A stretch of 64,000 nucleotides of DNA from assembly GCF_021440195.1 (NCBI RefSeq), contig NZ_JAJTSZ010000001.1, positions 372,001-436,000 of the forward strand, written 5' to 3'. How positions within the stretch are numbered: the stretch's first letter is position 1; each line of letters begins with the position of its first letter. This document shows positions 44,023-53,518 of the stretch, in pieces. The DNA comes from Dyadobacter sp. CY356 (GTDB taxonomy: Bacteria > Bacteroidota > Bacteroidia > Cytophagales > Spirosomataceae). The notes beneath the pieces are model-generated. The model did no database searches and had not been told where the DNA came from. It was given only the letters and a program-made list of their open reading frames with translations. Both the position numbers and the translations under genes were made by a program.

Positions 44023-45354
44023 TTACATCAATGTATTTGTCAATCTTTTCAATTCAATTTCCGAAGACTTTGCTGCATAATTAAGATTGATCAAACGGTA
44101 CCCCGCTTCCTCAAAACTGCGCTGTGCTTCTCTCACATCAATAATGGTTGCCTGAATAAGTTGGAAACGCTGTAATGTCAGGTCAAGCAGCTGCTGACTC
44201 AATTTATAATTTGCTTTCTGCGATTCAAGTTGTTCGAGAGAACTTCTGTAAGTCTGGAACATTTTCATAGCCTGTGCAGAATAATCACGAACCAGTACCT
44301 GTTTTTGAGATCTTGCAGAATTGGCATTAATTTCCGCAACTTGCTGCTGACGTTTAAAGGTGCTGCCATTGTAAATCGGCACGTTTAAAGTAACACCCGC
44401 ACTTGGTGCCGAAACCTGGTTAAGAAGCGTAAAACCTGCTGAACTTTGCGCTCTGGTATAGTTATAACCTAAATTTAGACGAACCGTAGGATAACGTAAC
44501 GCAGCGGTTTCACGAATTATTAACTCGGAAATCCTGATCTGGTTGTCGGCCGCTTTGATATCGGCATTCACTGCAAGTTTTTCAAGTACGTTATCAATGT
44601 TCATAGCCTGATCCACCATAATCGTATCCCGGATAGCTACCGGGGACTTTGGGTCGAGTGCGAGCAATCTTAATAATTCTGACTTGGCAACATCAACTGC
44701 CAGTTGTTGGTTGGTCAAAGTCTGCGTTAGTGTGTTCAGATCGATTTGTGCCTGAAATAAATCCGCATTGTTTGCCATCCCGGCCGTTTTTCTTACCTCA
44801 ATAATTTCCAGGCGTTTTTGTGAAGCAACGATAGAGAAACGCACAGTATTCATATAACTCAACTGACGAACGACATCATAATAACTCGTCATCACAGCGG
44901 CAATCGTATTCTGTATCTGGGAATTTAATACTTCACTGCTTTGACTTTGAAGTTCAGCAAGACGTTTTTTTGTTGCCACCACTCTTTTTCCGTTGTATAA
45001 AAGAATACTCGCAGTAATACCTGCATTGGTGTTGTTACCAGCTGCGCCACGCCTTTTCGTACCAGGCCCGGTTTGAAGTTCCTGGGTGATGTTCTGAATT
45101 TGTTCCACATTGGAAGCCGTAGCTGCTATCAAGGGCAGTCCGCCGGCAACGCCATAATTATTGAGTAATGTATTGGCTTCTACATCGTTTTTGGCAATCT
45201 GAATTTCCAGACTGTTTTTTAACGCAATCGCAATAGCATCATCCAGTGTTATCAAAGAGTCTGCTGCAACCTGACGGCTCATGGCTGAGCTACCGGTCAG
45301 GAGTAGAAAAATTACAATTTTAAAACTGTTGTTCAAGTTTTTGAGCGGGTTCAT
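44023..45354 (-). CDS. TolC-family outer-membrane efflux protein
   Basis: The 443-residue protein has a signal peptide and the TolC duplicated helical layout: SLITLDDAIAIALKNSLEIQIAKNDVEANTLL near residue 32, long coiled helices, and LNLGYNYTRA with NVPIYNGSTFKRQ in the second half, ending with EEAGYRLINLNYAAKSSEIELKRL. It forms the outer-membrane channel of a tripartite pump. It is the last gene of the leftward adaptor-pump-channel operon, 41 bases after the RND gene, and is followed by a terminator. Confidence 0.92.
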   Translation of the reverse strand: MNPLKNLNNSFKIVIFLLLTGSSAMSRQVAADSLITLDDAIAIALKNSLEIQIAKNDVEANTLLNNYGVAGGLPLIAATASNVEQIQNITQELQTGPGTKRRGAAGNNTNAGITASILLYNGKRVVATKKRLAELQSQSSEVLNSQIQNTIAAVMTSYYDVVRQLSYMNTVRFSIVASQKRLEIIEVRKTAGMANNADLFQAQIDLNTLTQTLTNQQLAVDVAKSELLRLLALDPKSPVAIRDTIMVDQAMNIDNVLEKLAVNADIKAADNQIRISELIIRETAALRYPTVRLNLGYNYTRAQSSAGFTLLNQVSAPSAGVTLNVPIYNGSTFKRQQQVAEINANSARSQKQVLVRDYSAQAMKMFQTYRSSLEQLESQKANYKLSQQLLDLTLQRFQLIQATIIDVREAQRSFEEAGYRLINLNYAAKSSEIELKRLTNTLM

Positions 45355-45395
45355 GCAAAACCTATATTGACTTATGATGATTAAACAATTCGTTT

Positions 45396-48300
45396 TTAAG
45401 CGGTGGCCGGAGCTTCTTCCGCGGCTGCCAGTTCTTCTCTGTGTTTGTTATGTTTAGGGGATATAAAAGTGTATATCGCCGGAATTACAAACAAGGTTAA
45501 AATCAGAGAGAATGTCAAGCCACCTACGATTACAACACCCAGTGGCACACGGCTTGTAGCCGCCGCACCTAAACTTAATGCAATCGGCAACGCGCCAAAA
45601 GCCGTTGCTAGGCTGGTCATTAAAATCGGGCGCAAACGCTGAGTTGCTGATTCGATAACGGCTGGCAATCGTTTCATACCATGTTCCCGCTTCTGATTGG
45701 CGAATTCCACAATCAGGATACCATTTTTTGTCACAAGCCCGATTAGCATGATCATACCGATTTGAGAGAAAATATTGATGGTTAAACCAAAAATATACAA
45801 ACTCAAAAGTGCTCCTGCCAAAGCAAGAGGAACGGTAATCATGATGATAAATGGATCTGTAAAACTTTCAAACTGACCTGCGAGTACCAGATAAACCAGT
45901 AGGAGGGCCAATCCAAATGCAAAACTTGTGTTGGATGAACTTTCTTCATAATCCCTCGAAGGTCCGCTCAATGAGGTTTGGAAAGTTTCGTCCAGCAATT
46001 TATTGGCAATGGTGCGCATCGCCAATACACCGTCTCCAACTGTTTTTCCTTCAACAAGAGAAGCAGAAATGGTTGCGCTTTTATACCGGTTGTAGTGATA
46101 TAATGTAGGTGGGCCGCTTTGCTCCACCATATTCACAACGGCTGTCAAAGGAATATTTTGTCCCCGGTTATTTCTTACATATAGTTTTTCAATATCCGCA
46201 GGTTTATCACGATCTGCACGTTCAACCTGTCCGATAACCTGATATTGCTGCCCGTTACGGATGAAATAGGCTAACCTCCGTCCACTGAATGCAGCCTGAA
46301 TTGTTGCGGCTACATCGGTAGTTGAAAGACCAAGGTCACGCGCTTTTAAACGGTCGATCGTTAACTGAACTTCGGGTTTGTTAAACTTTAAGTTAACATC
46401 AACATTTTGAAAAACAGGATCTTTTCTGGCTTCTTCCAAAAACTTTGGAAGTACTTCAGAAAGTTTTGCAAAGTCGAGATTTTGAAGGATAAATTGTACC
46501 GGAAGCGCACCACGTGAGCCAATACCCACCGCAATGGTTTGTTCCTGAACAGCAAAAATCCGGGCATCGTTAAACTGCGGAAGTTTTTTATTAATAGCCA
46601 TTGCAATGTCGTTCTGGCTTCTTTTTCTTTCACCGGCTGGTACCAAACCAATCCGGCCGGAAGCAGCATTAACACCGCCTCCACCAAAACCAGGTGTAGA
46701 AGAAAATACAAAATCTCGTTCAGGAATAGAGTCGTTCAGGTAGTTAACAACTTCATCAGCGATACCCTGCATTTTGTCATAACTGGTACCTTCCGGTGCC
46801 GACATACTCAGACGGACACTATTGCGATCTTCCATCGGAGCAAGTTCGCTTGGCAAATGTTTGTATGTAAAATATATGATTCCAACACAGACCAATACCA
46901 GAACCCAGGCCATCCAGCGTACTTTAATAAAACCGGAAAGCATTCGGTTGTAGCCATTCTCCATTCCGGTGAAAAACGGTTCAGTTTTGTTGTAAAACCA
47001 TCCGTGACCGGCATCTTTACGGTTCAGGAACACGTTCAGAACTGGTGTAATTGTCAGGGAAACAAAGGCAGAGATCAATACGGCTGATGCCACTACAATA
47101 CCAAATTCCCTGAATAAACTTCCCACAAATCCTTCAAGGAAAATTACGGGAAGGAACACAACGGCCAGCGTCAGCGAAGTCGAGATAACCGCAAAGAAAA
47201 TTTCTTTACTACCTTCCAGTGCAGCCTCTCGAATAGGGAGGCCTTCTTCAAGCTTTCGGAAAATATTTTCTGTTACTACAATACCATCATCCACCACAAG
47301 TCCGGTTGCCAAAACAATTCCCAAAAGTGTCAGGATATTGATTGAAAAACCGAAAAGGTACATGACAAAAAACGTAGCCACGAGGGAAATCGGAATATCG
47401 ATCAAAGGGCGTACGGCAACCAGGAAATTCCGGAAAAAGAAAAGAATTACAATAACCACAAGCCCGAACGATATGATCAGCGTTTCTTCCACCTCTTCTA
47501 CGGACTGACGAACAAGACGGGTATTATCAATCAATACATTGAAAGTGATATCTGACTTATTCGATTTAGCAATCTCTGCAAGGCGTTTATTAAACACTTC
47601 CGAAATTTCTACGTAGTTGGCACCTGGTTGTGGAATTACAGCCAAACCTACTGCATATACACCATTATATTTCCAGCTTTGCTCTTCCGTTTCAGGACCA
47701 AGCTCAACTTTGGCAACATTGCTAAGCCGGACAATTCCGGTACTGTCATTTTTAATGATAAGATCACTAAATTCCTTTTCAGAAGTCAGCCTTCCCATCG
47801 TACGGATGGTAAGTTCGGTTTCATTACCGTAAATTTTCCCTGCGGGAAGTTCTACGTTTTCTGCCGTCAATGTTGTGTTAATGTCATTGAATGAAACATT
47901 ATAAGCACTCATCTGATCGGGATTCAGCCAGATACGCATCGCATATCTTTTCTGACCAAAAATATTAATGGCACTTACACCGTCAATCGTTTGCAAACTT
48001 TGCTGCAAAACATTCTCTGCATATTCGCTCAACTCCAAAAGCCCTTTTGAAGGACTTTGCACCGCCAGAAGCAGGATAAAATCACTATTGGCATCAGCCT
48101 TCGCCACAACCGGTGGAGCATCGATATCCTGCGGTAAATTTCGCTGGGCCTGACTTACTTTGTCGCGCACGTCATTGGCGGCAGCTTCAAGGTCAATTTC
48201 GAGGTTAAATTCAACCGTAATGTTACTTGAACCGATCTGGCTGGAAGAACTTATACTCTTAATACCAGGAATACCATTGATACTTTTTTCAAGTGGTTCG

Positions 48301-48491
48301 GTAATCTGGCTTTCAATAATATCGGCATTCGCACCTGTGTAGCTGGTCCGGACGTTTACAATGGGAGGGTCAATGGCGGGATAATCCCTCAAAGACAAAA
48401 AGTTATAACCTACCACTCCAAAAAGGATGATGAGCAGGTTCATAACCACGGCTAGTACTGGCCGGTTCAGTGATAATTCCGAAATATTCAT
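45396..48491 (-). CDS. RND multidrug-type efflux permease (HAE1)
   Basis: The 1031-residue protein is a full-length AcrB-type pump: N-terminal SLNRPVLAVVMNLLIILFGVVGY, two large periplasmic loops, and 12 membrane segments with the proton-relay Asp pair in GLVVDDGIVVTENIF. Other landmarks are SLRDYPAIDPPIVNV and the C-terminal GLVTKNGILIVEFAN. It exports drugs or other small molecules using the proton gradient, together with the adaptor and TolC genes on either side. The gap to the adaptor stop is 36 bases. Substrate cannot be predicted. Confidence 0.95.
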   Translation of the reverse strand: MNISELSLNRPVLAVVMNLLIILFGVVGYNFLSLRDYPAIDPPIVNVRTSYTGANADIIESQITEPLEKSINGIPGIKSISSSSQIGSSNITVEFNLEIDLEAAANDVRDKVSQAQRNLPQDIDAPPVVAKADANSDFILLLAVQSPSKGLLELSEYAENVLQQSLQTIDGVSAINIFGQKRYAMRIWLNPDQMSAYNVSFNDINTTLTAENVELPAGKIYGNETELTIRTMGRLTSEKEFSDLIIKNDSTGIVRLSNVAKVELGPETEEQSWKYNGVYAVGLAVIPQPGANYVEISEVFNKRLAEIAKSNKSDITFNVLIDNTRLVRQSVEEVEETLIISFGLVVIVILFFFRNFLVAVRPLIDIPISLVATFFVMYLFGFSINILTLLGIVLATGLVVDDGIVVTENIFRKLEEGLPIREAALEGSKEIFFAVISTSLTLAVVFLPVIFLEGFVGSLFREFGIVVASAVLISAFVSLTITPVLNVFLNRKDAGHGWFYNKTEPFFTGMENGYNRMLSGFIKVRWMAWVLVLVCVGIIYFTYKHLPSELAPMEDRNSVRLSMSAPEGTSYDKMQGIADEVVNYLNDSIPERDFVFSSTPGFGGGGVNAASGRIGLVPAGERKRSQNDIAMAINKKLPQFNDARIFAVQEQTIAVGIGSRGALPVQFILQNLDFAKLSEVLPKFLEEARKDPVFQNVDVNLKFNKPEVQLTIDRLKARDLGLSTTDVAATIQAAFSGRRLAYFIRNGQQYQVIGQVERADRDKPADIEKLYVRNNRGQNIPLTAVVNMVEQSGPPTLYHYNRYKSATISASLVEGKTVGDGVLAMRTIANKLLDETFQTSLSGPSRDYEESSSNTSFAFGLALLLVYLVLAGQFESFTDPFIIMITVPLALAGALLSLYIFGLTINIFSQIGMIMLIGLVTKNGILIVEFANQKREHGMKRLPAVIESATQRLRPILMTSLATAFGALPIALSLGAAATSRVPLGVVIVGGLTFSLILTLFVIPAIYTFISPKHNKHREELAAAEEAPATA

Positions 48492-48527
48492 AGGTTGGTT
48501 GGTCTGGGAATCAGGAACCGAATATCA

Positions 48528-49637
48528 TTATTCAGCTTTTGTTGAATTCAGGGTTTTTACTGCTCTCACTTTCACAGGCGCATCGGGACGGGCGAACAAT
48601 ACCCCTGAAACTACAACGGAATCACCAACGCTGATACCACTTGTAACTTCCACAAAATCAGCCTTACGAACGCCAGTTTGTATGCTGACGAAAACTGCCT
48701 TTCCTCCTTTTACCGTAACGACTTTTTTATCTCTCGATTCCGGAATTATACAGTTCGTAGGAATCAGGATACTGCTTTTTTGCGCTCCTGCATTCAAAAG
48801 AACCTTCGCAAAAGAACCTGGGCTAGGGCTTCCTGATGCCAAAACTGCTCTCACCGTAATATTTCGTGTCGACTGATCAATGATGGGTTCAGTCGCGATG
48901 ATCCTTGCTTTTTGTATGGTGCCTTTCTGATCAATAATAACATCAACGGTACTCCCTTTCTGGACAAATGTCTGGTACACTTCCGGTACCGTAAAATCAA
49001 TCCTTAAATTACTTAACTGCTGCATTGTAGCAATAACTGTCACAGGAGACACATAAGATCCCGCGCTGACTTTTCTCAAACCAACCACACCTGTAAATGG
49101 TGCACGAATAATTGTTTTGTCAATTAAAGCCTGGGTATATGCCATATCCGCCTTCAGCGAATTAGAGTTATTGATAGCAAGGTCGTAATCAGCCTGATTA
49201 ACACCATTAATGGCTATTAGTTTCTTTAACCGATCTTCTGTCACTAAGGCATTATCTAAAAGAATTTTAGATTTATTCATCTGAGCGGTAAGGTCTGCAC
49301 TGTTGATCCGCCCGATAACTGTTCCTTTCTGGATCGTCTTCCCTTCCGGAACATCCAGAAAAGTCAGAAGTCCGCTTACTTCGGGATGTAATTCTGCAAA
49401 TTCATTGGCAACAACCGTACCGTTTACTTCAACTTTATCACTCACATTTTCTTTTGATGCAATAATTACATCGACAGTTGTGGGAGCAGATTTGCCGTCG
49501 TTTTTTTTGAAAGTATCTTTTTTTTCACCGCAAGAAAAAAGCACAGTGCTAAAAGCGGCAAGGAAAAGAGAAGAAAGAAAAGATTTTTTTAAACTGGATC
49601 GATATAGAAAATCCGGACCTGGAAGAATGCAATTCAT
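48528..49637 (-). CDS. RND efflux periplasmic adaptor (membrane fusion) lipoprotein
   Basis: The 369-residue protein has an N-terminal hydrophobic segment ending in a lipobox (LFSC, Cys near residue 36). It shows the adaptor order: beta-strand/lipoyl half GTVVANEFAELHPEVSGLLTFLDVPEG, an alpha hairpin (MNKSKILLDNALVTEDRL), the second lipoyl half IIRAPFTGVVGLRKVSAGSYV, then beta-barrel and membrane-proximal domains. It links the RND pump to TolC in the periplasm. It is the first gene of the operon. No regulator gene is adjacent. Confidence 0.93.
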   Translation of the reverse strand: MNCILPGPDFLYRSSLKKSFLSSLFLAAFSTVLFSCGEKKDTFKKNDGKSAPTTVDVIIASKENVSDKVEVNGTVVANEFAELHPEVSGLLTFLDVPEGKTIQKGTVIGRINSADLTAQMNKSKILLDNALVTEDRLKKLIAINGVNQADYDLAINNSNSLKADMAYTQALIDKTIIRAPFTGVVGLRKVSAGSYVSPVTVIATMQQLSNLRIDFTVPEVYQTFVQKGSTVDVIIDQKGTIQKARIIATEPIIDQSTRNITVRAVLASGSPSPGSFAKVLLNAGAQKSSILIPTNCIIPESRDKKVVTVKGGKAVFVSIQTGVRKADFVEVTSGISVGDSVVVSGVLFARPDAPVKVRAVKTLNSTKAE

Positions 49638-49790
49638 AAAGGTAGTACTATTTCAAGGTATTTTTAAATTATTAAATTGTTAGGAATAGTTAACAACCAG
49701 AAAACGTGCAAGTTTCCTGAATGTTATGTAAATGTAACACGGGTTGGATAGTTTTCTACTATAAAAGTTTAACGGCCCGATGGAATTTTT

Positions 49791-51041
49791 TTAAAATTCT
49801 TTTGCAATCACCTTCAGAAGTGTATCACATTTGAGCTCAGTTTCTTCCCATTCGCGCTCAGGAATTGAGTCTTCCGTAATGCCTGCACCGGCATAAAACG
49901 TGGCAGTGCCATCTTTCAGCCGAACGGTTCTAAGATTTACGAATAAATTCGTATCACCTTCAACCTGAACCGGTCCAAGAAAACCGCTGTAAAAAGAACG
50001 GTCATATCCTTCAATTTCTGAAATAAATTTAAGGCTTGGAATTTTTGGAACTCCGCAGATCGCAGACGTCGGGTGAAGCAGCCGAAGCATAACCGACGAC
50101 AGCTCCGGAAAATTGAGTGCGTTGGTATCAACTTCAAAATCGCTCCGGAGGTGATAAAGGTTTCCTGCCAAAACAGTTTTCGGGCCTGTTTCCAGATATT
50201 CCCTCAATCGAATTTTTTTAAAGCATTCAATAATGTAACGACTTACCAAAGCCTGTTCCTCAATTTCTTTTTGGCCCCACTTAATGTCATATTTTGCCAG
50301 AAGATCTCCGTTTTCGTCTTTTGCTTTTTGAGTACCCGCAAGGGACATGGTTGTAAAAGTCCCCTCTGCCGTTTGTTGTACCAAAGCTTCAGGACTGGCA
50401 CCTAACCAGATTTCTTTTTGATCTGGTAGATTAACAAGAGAAACAAAAGCATGAGCATATGCTTTTGCCAATTTTTGAAACGCTTTTGCAGGTTGAAAAT
50501 GCTCAGTGTAGGAAAGTTCTTTTGTTCGGGACAAAACGACTTTATGAAACTGTTTTTGTTTGATTGCAGAAACGGCAAGCTCTACGGTTCTTTCAAAACG
50601 TACTTTTGTGTGCTGATCAGGTAGCGTAGAAATAAGCAAAGGCTGGTTTTCAGGATTTTTGCCGGTATCGCTTTTTTTAATTTCAGATGCGGAGTTAATG
50701 AGTTTTATAACTTCCGGATGTTCCTCCCCGAGCTTATTATCAAGTTGTTGAAGCTGACCGTTTTCGGAATAAACCGCAATAATATCGCCCTCCATAAAAA
50801 GGACGTTTTCATTTTCATTCCAATGAAAGGGACTGATCATGAACCCCGGAGAAAGTTTGTCAACATCCGGCTGGCAGCTGCGGATCCCTTCTCTGATCGA
50901 TATTAATAATTTTATTTCACTGGTATAAGGAAGTTTCCACATTGCACATGGAAAACCCAGTTCTTTTGCTGCTTTCCAAAGTTCTTCTGCTTCAAAACGT
51001 TCTAAAATGGACTGGGCCGTTCTAATTTGTGTCGAAATCAT
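49791..51041 (-). CDS. menF: Isochorismate synthase
   Basis: The 416-residue protein carries a chorismate-binding domain: FHKVVLSRTKELSYTE, SLAGTQKAKDENGD, then LRLLHPTSAICGVPKIPSLKFI, YDRSFYSGFLGPV and TFYAGAGITEDSIPEREWEETELKC. This is the MenF-type group that converts chorismate to isochorismate for menaquinone. Its N-terminal part is the usual variable lobe. It is 61 bases downstream of a hotdog thioesterase gene, which could be the DHNA-CoA hydrolase step of the same pathway. Siderophore synthesis is an alternative, but no NRPS genes are near. Confidence 0.9.
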   Translation of the reverse strand: MISTQIRTAQSILERFEAEELWKAAKELGFPCAMWKLPYTSEIKLLISIREGIRSCQPDVDKLSPGFMISPFHWNENENVLFMEGDIIAVYSENGQLQQLDNKLGEEHPEVIKLINSASEIKKSDTGKNPENQPLLISTLPDQHTKVRFERTVELAVSAIKQKQFHKVVLSRTKELSYTEHFQPAKAFQKLAKAYAHAFVSLVNLPDQKEIWLGASPEALVQQTAEGTFTTMSLAGTQKAKDENGDLLAKYDIKWGQKEIEEQALVSRYIIECFKKIRLREYLETGPKTVLAGNLYHLRSDFEVDTNALNFPELSSVMLRLLHPTSAICGVPKIPSLKFISEIEGYDRSFYSGFLGPVQVEGDTNLFVNLRTVRLKDGTATFYAGAGITEDSIPEREWEETELKCDTLLKVIAKEF

Positions 51042-51102
51042 TTATATAATCTTTAAACAGGCAAAGGCCTGCCCTGAATCCCATAACTTAATTTTGTTGA
51101 AA

Positions 51103-51528
51103 TTAACGGTTCGCACTTACAATGGCGACTGTCAAACGACTCACGCAAACCAGTTTGTCTTCCTCATTTGTGATTTTTATATCCCAGATATGCGTCGTTC
51201 TTCCAACATGTATAGGTGTAACACGTCCATAAACAAATCCGTTCTTTGCCGGCCGCAGATGATTTGCATTTATTTCAAGCCCGACCGCATGTTGATTATC
51301 CGGATCTTTCAGACATAAAAATGAAGCAATACTTCCCAGTGTTTCAGCCAGAACAACGGACGCTCCGCCATGCAGAATTCCAAACGGCTGATGCGTGCGA
51401 TGATCAACCGGCATCCGCGCCACAATATAATCTGTTCCTATTTCCATAAATTCAATACCAATATGATCGGCAATAGTGTTTTTGCTAAAAGAATGAATGG
51501 CGTCAAGAGAAATGGATGTTGCGAACAT
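51103..51528 (-). CDS. Hotdog-fold thioesterase (MenI/PaaI-like)
   Basis: I start at the ATG at 51528 (141 aa); the longer frame to 51606 would overlap the divergent promoter. The hotdog core reads IADHIGIEFMEIGTDYIVARMPVDHRTHQPFGILHGGASVVLAETLGSI, with the HGG motif and catalytic Glu of the PaaI/4HBT-II group, followed by GLEINANHLRPAKNGFVYGRVTPIHVG. It would hydrolyse aromatic acyl-CoA thioesters. Next to menF, 1,4-dihydroxy-2-naphthoyl-CoA is the likely substrate, by context. Confidence 0.85.
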   Translation of the reverse strand: MFATSISLDAIHSFSKNTIADHIGIEFMEIGTDYIVARMPVDHRTHQPFGILHGGASVVLAETLGSIASFLCLKDPDNQHAVGLEINANHLRPAKNGFVYGRVTPIHVGRTTHIWDIKITNEEDKLVCVSRLTVAIVSANR

Positions 51529-51549
51529 ATAAAAATTGTATAAATTTGT
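51519..51549 (+). promoter_or_regulatory. Promoter: TTG-N19-TAAATTTGT
   Basis: TTG at 51519-51521 lies exactly 19 bases before TAAATTTGT at 51541-51549, the full Bacteroidota sigma pattern. It drives the phosphatase gene starting at 51612 and overlaps the start codon of the divergent thioesterase gene. Confidence 0.7.
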
Positions 51550-51611
51550 ACCTGCTATATTAGTCAAAAACAAGGTATTTGCAAAAATAATATTTAAATA
51601 ATACAATTATT

Positions 51612-52256
51612 TTGAAAAGAAAGTCTATATATCTCATTCGCCACGGTGAAACTGATCTTAATCGTAGAGGAGTAGTTCAGGGAAGTGGTGTAGATTCTAT
51701 GTTGAATGAATGGGGAGAGGCCCAGGCTGCTGCTTTTTTTAATGCTTACCAGCATGTACCTTTTGACAAAATATATACTTCAAACTTACAGCGGACGCAT
51801 CAGTCTGTCCGTGGTTTTATAAAACAGGGAATTCCACACGAAAGTTACGCGGGGCTGAATGAAATTTCCTGGGGCCTCCGTGAAGGAAAAGAACCGAACA
51901 CCGGAGACATAGGTTACTACCGCGATCTTGTGCTTGCATGGAAAGCCGGTGATTTTGATAGTGCGGCCGAAGGTGGTGAAAGCCCGATCCAGGTACGTGA
52001 CCGTCAGATTCCGGTGGTAGAAACAATTCTATCCCGCCCGCATGAAAGAAATATCCTTATAGCCATGCACGGCCGGGCAATGCGCGTTTTGCTGACAATT
52101 TTGTTCAACCAATCGCTGATTCATATGGATGATTATGAACACAGCAATTTGTGTTTGTACCGCATCAATTATTCGTACGATACCGGTCTTTTTGAGATGG
52201 AGGTCAGAAACGACACAACGCATCTGCTTTCACTTGAAATTCCCCAAACCTTGTAG
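51612..52256 (+). CDS. Histidine phosphatase family protein (phosphoglycerate mutase-like)
   Basis: The 214-residue protein starts at TTG 51612: the catalytic RHGE motif (YLIRHGETDLNRRG) is already at residues 10-13, so no later start fits. It continues with VQGSGVDSMLNEWGEAQA, SNLQRTHQSV, the catalytic Glu region NEISWGLREGKEPN and the second His in ILIAMHGRAMRVLL. This is the cofactor-independent-like branch of phosphatases (CobC/GpmB type). Substrate is unknown. Confidence 0.88.
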   Translation: MKRKSIYLIRHGETDLNRRGVVQGSGVDSMLNEWGEAQAAAFFNAYQHVPFDKIYTSNLQRTHQSVRGFIKQGIPHESYAGLNEISWGLREGKEPNTGDIGYYRDLVLAWKAGDFDSAAEGGESPIQVRDRQIPVVETILSRPHERNILIAMHGRAMRVLLTILFNQSLIHMDDYEHSNLCLYRINYSYDTGLFEMEVRNDTTHLLSLEIPQTL

Positions 52257-52320
52257 AAGACCGTTTGTGTACGGGCAATTCCATTGATGTATTTATGGCG
52301 GAAAACTGGCCGGGGTGTTA

Positions 52321-52329
52321 TACTTTTGT
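52321..52329 (+). promoter_or_regulatory. Putative -7 element TACTTTTGT for the sensor kinase gene
   Basis: TACTTTTGT matches TAnnTTTG plus pyrimidine and lies 32 bases before the kinase ATG. The -33 region has no TTG at the ideal distance. Confidence 0.5.
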
Positions 52330-52360
52330 GGCTTAGTTTTTCAGCTGTAACCTTTAACTG

Positions 52361-53434
52361 ATGTCCAAAAGGAAAATATACTGGACTTTGCAAATCGTGG
52401 GCTGGACCTTGCTCATTATGTATGAGTTTGTGTTATACACCCTTGAATACGGATTTGACCGCACCAATTTTTATAGCAGCATTGCGAATATTCTTCTGGG
52501 CATTACGCTCACACATATTTACAGGCTTGTAATCCGCAGATGGAACTGGTCCACACTGCCTTTGCCCAGGCTTGCCCTGCGGGGGATAGCTTCTGTATTA
52601 TTTTTAGGTTTAATTATGACGGTGGTCAATCTTCCTCTTGATCGAAAAATTTTAGAAGAAAATCTGATGAACCAGCCGTTCGTTTTCTGGAATTATTATG
52701 CCGGCTGGTGTAAGAACTTACTGGCCTGGATACTTTCCTATACGGTTTATCATTATGTTGAACAAAACCGTTTGACCGATTATGAGAAAATCATGTTGAA
52801 AACTTCCATGCGTGAGGCCGAGGCGAAAGTCTTACGTTCTCAGCTGAATCCGCATTTTACATTTAACGCACTGAACAGTATCCGGGCGTTGGTTTTTGAA
52901 GATCCGTCCCGGGCGCAGATAAGCATTACACAGTTATCCAATATTTTACGAAATTCTCTTCTGGCTGACCGGAGGAAAACGGTTGATTTACAGGAAGAAT
53001 TAAAAACAGTTGTAGATTATCTTGAACTAGAAAAAGTTCGATATGAAGAGCGTTTACAATATACCATTGAATCCAATCCCCAGGCAGTTTACTGGCAGGT
53101 TCCACCGATGATGCTACAAACTTTGGTGGAAAATGGTATCAAACATGGTGTTTCAAAGGAAATGGGTGGAGGTTTTCTGGAAGTAAAGTCGGATATTGAA
53201 GACGATACGCTGATTATTTTGATCAGAAATACGGGGAATTTAATTAGTGCGCCAAGTAATCTGGAAAATATGGACTCGGGTGGGGTGGGGTTGAAGAATA
53301 CAGCGGAAAGACTTTCCATATTATATGGCAAAGGCGCATCGTTCAGGATTTTTCAGGAAAAGGAGGGCGTTGTTTGCTCAGAAGTGAGAATTCCTACACT
53401 TTCTGATCAGATGCAGCTTTTGCAGGTTGACTAA
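52361..53434 (+). CDS. LytS/YehU-type sensor histidine kinase
   Basis: The 357-residue protein has four membrane segments in the first 135 residues, then a short coiled segment and the PF06580 kinase core with phospho-acceptor His165 in RSQLNPHFTFNALNSIRAL. The ATPase part shows the N-box VPPMMLQTLVENGIKHGVSKE and the G-box GVGLKNTAERLSILYG. It pairs with the LytTR regulator that follows 84 bases on. The signal is not evident; the sensor has no extracellular domain. Confidence 0.95.
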   Translation: MSKRKIYWTLQIVGWTLLIMYEFVLYTLEYGFDRTNFYSSIANILLGITLTHIYRLVIRRWNWSTLPLPRLALRGIASVLFLGLIMTVVNLPLDRKILEENLMNQPFVFWNYYAGWCKNLLAWILSYTVYHYVEQNRLTDYEKIMLKTSMREAEAKVLRSQLNPHFTFNALNSIRALVFEDPSRAQISITQLSNILRNSLLADRRKTVDLQEELKTVVDYLELEKVRYEERLQYTIESNPQAVYWQVPPMMLQTLVENGIKHGVSKEMGGGFLEVKSDIEDDTLIILIRNTGNLISAPSNLENMDSGGVGLKNTAERLSILYGKGASFRIFQEKEGVVCSEVRIPTLSDQMQLLQVD

Positions 53435-53448
53435 TCCGTTATCTTTGT
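53419..53448 (+). promoter_or_regulatory. Putative promoter for the response-regulator gene
   Basis: TTTG at 53419-53422 is 17 bases before TATCTTTGT at 53440-53448. It overlaps the end of the kinase gene and would let the regulator be made from its own transcript as well. Confidence 0.5.
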
Positions 53449-53518
53449 AAGTCACCGAATTCTAATTTTAAGTAACGATTCAAGATTTTTATTTAATAAA
53501 CAATTCCCGAAAACTGCC

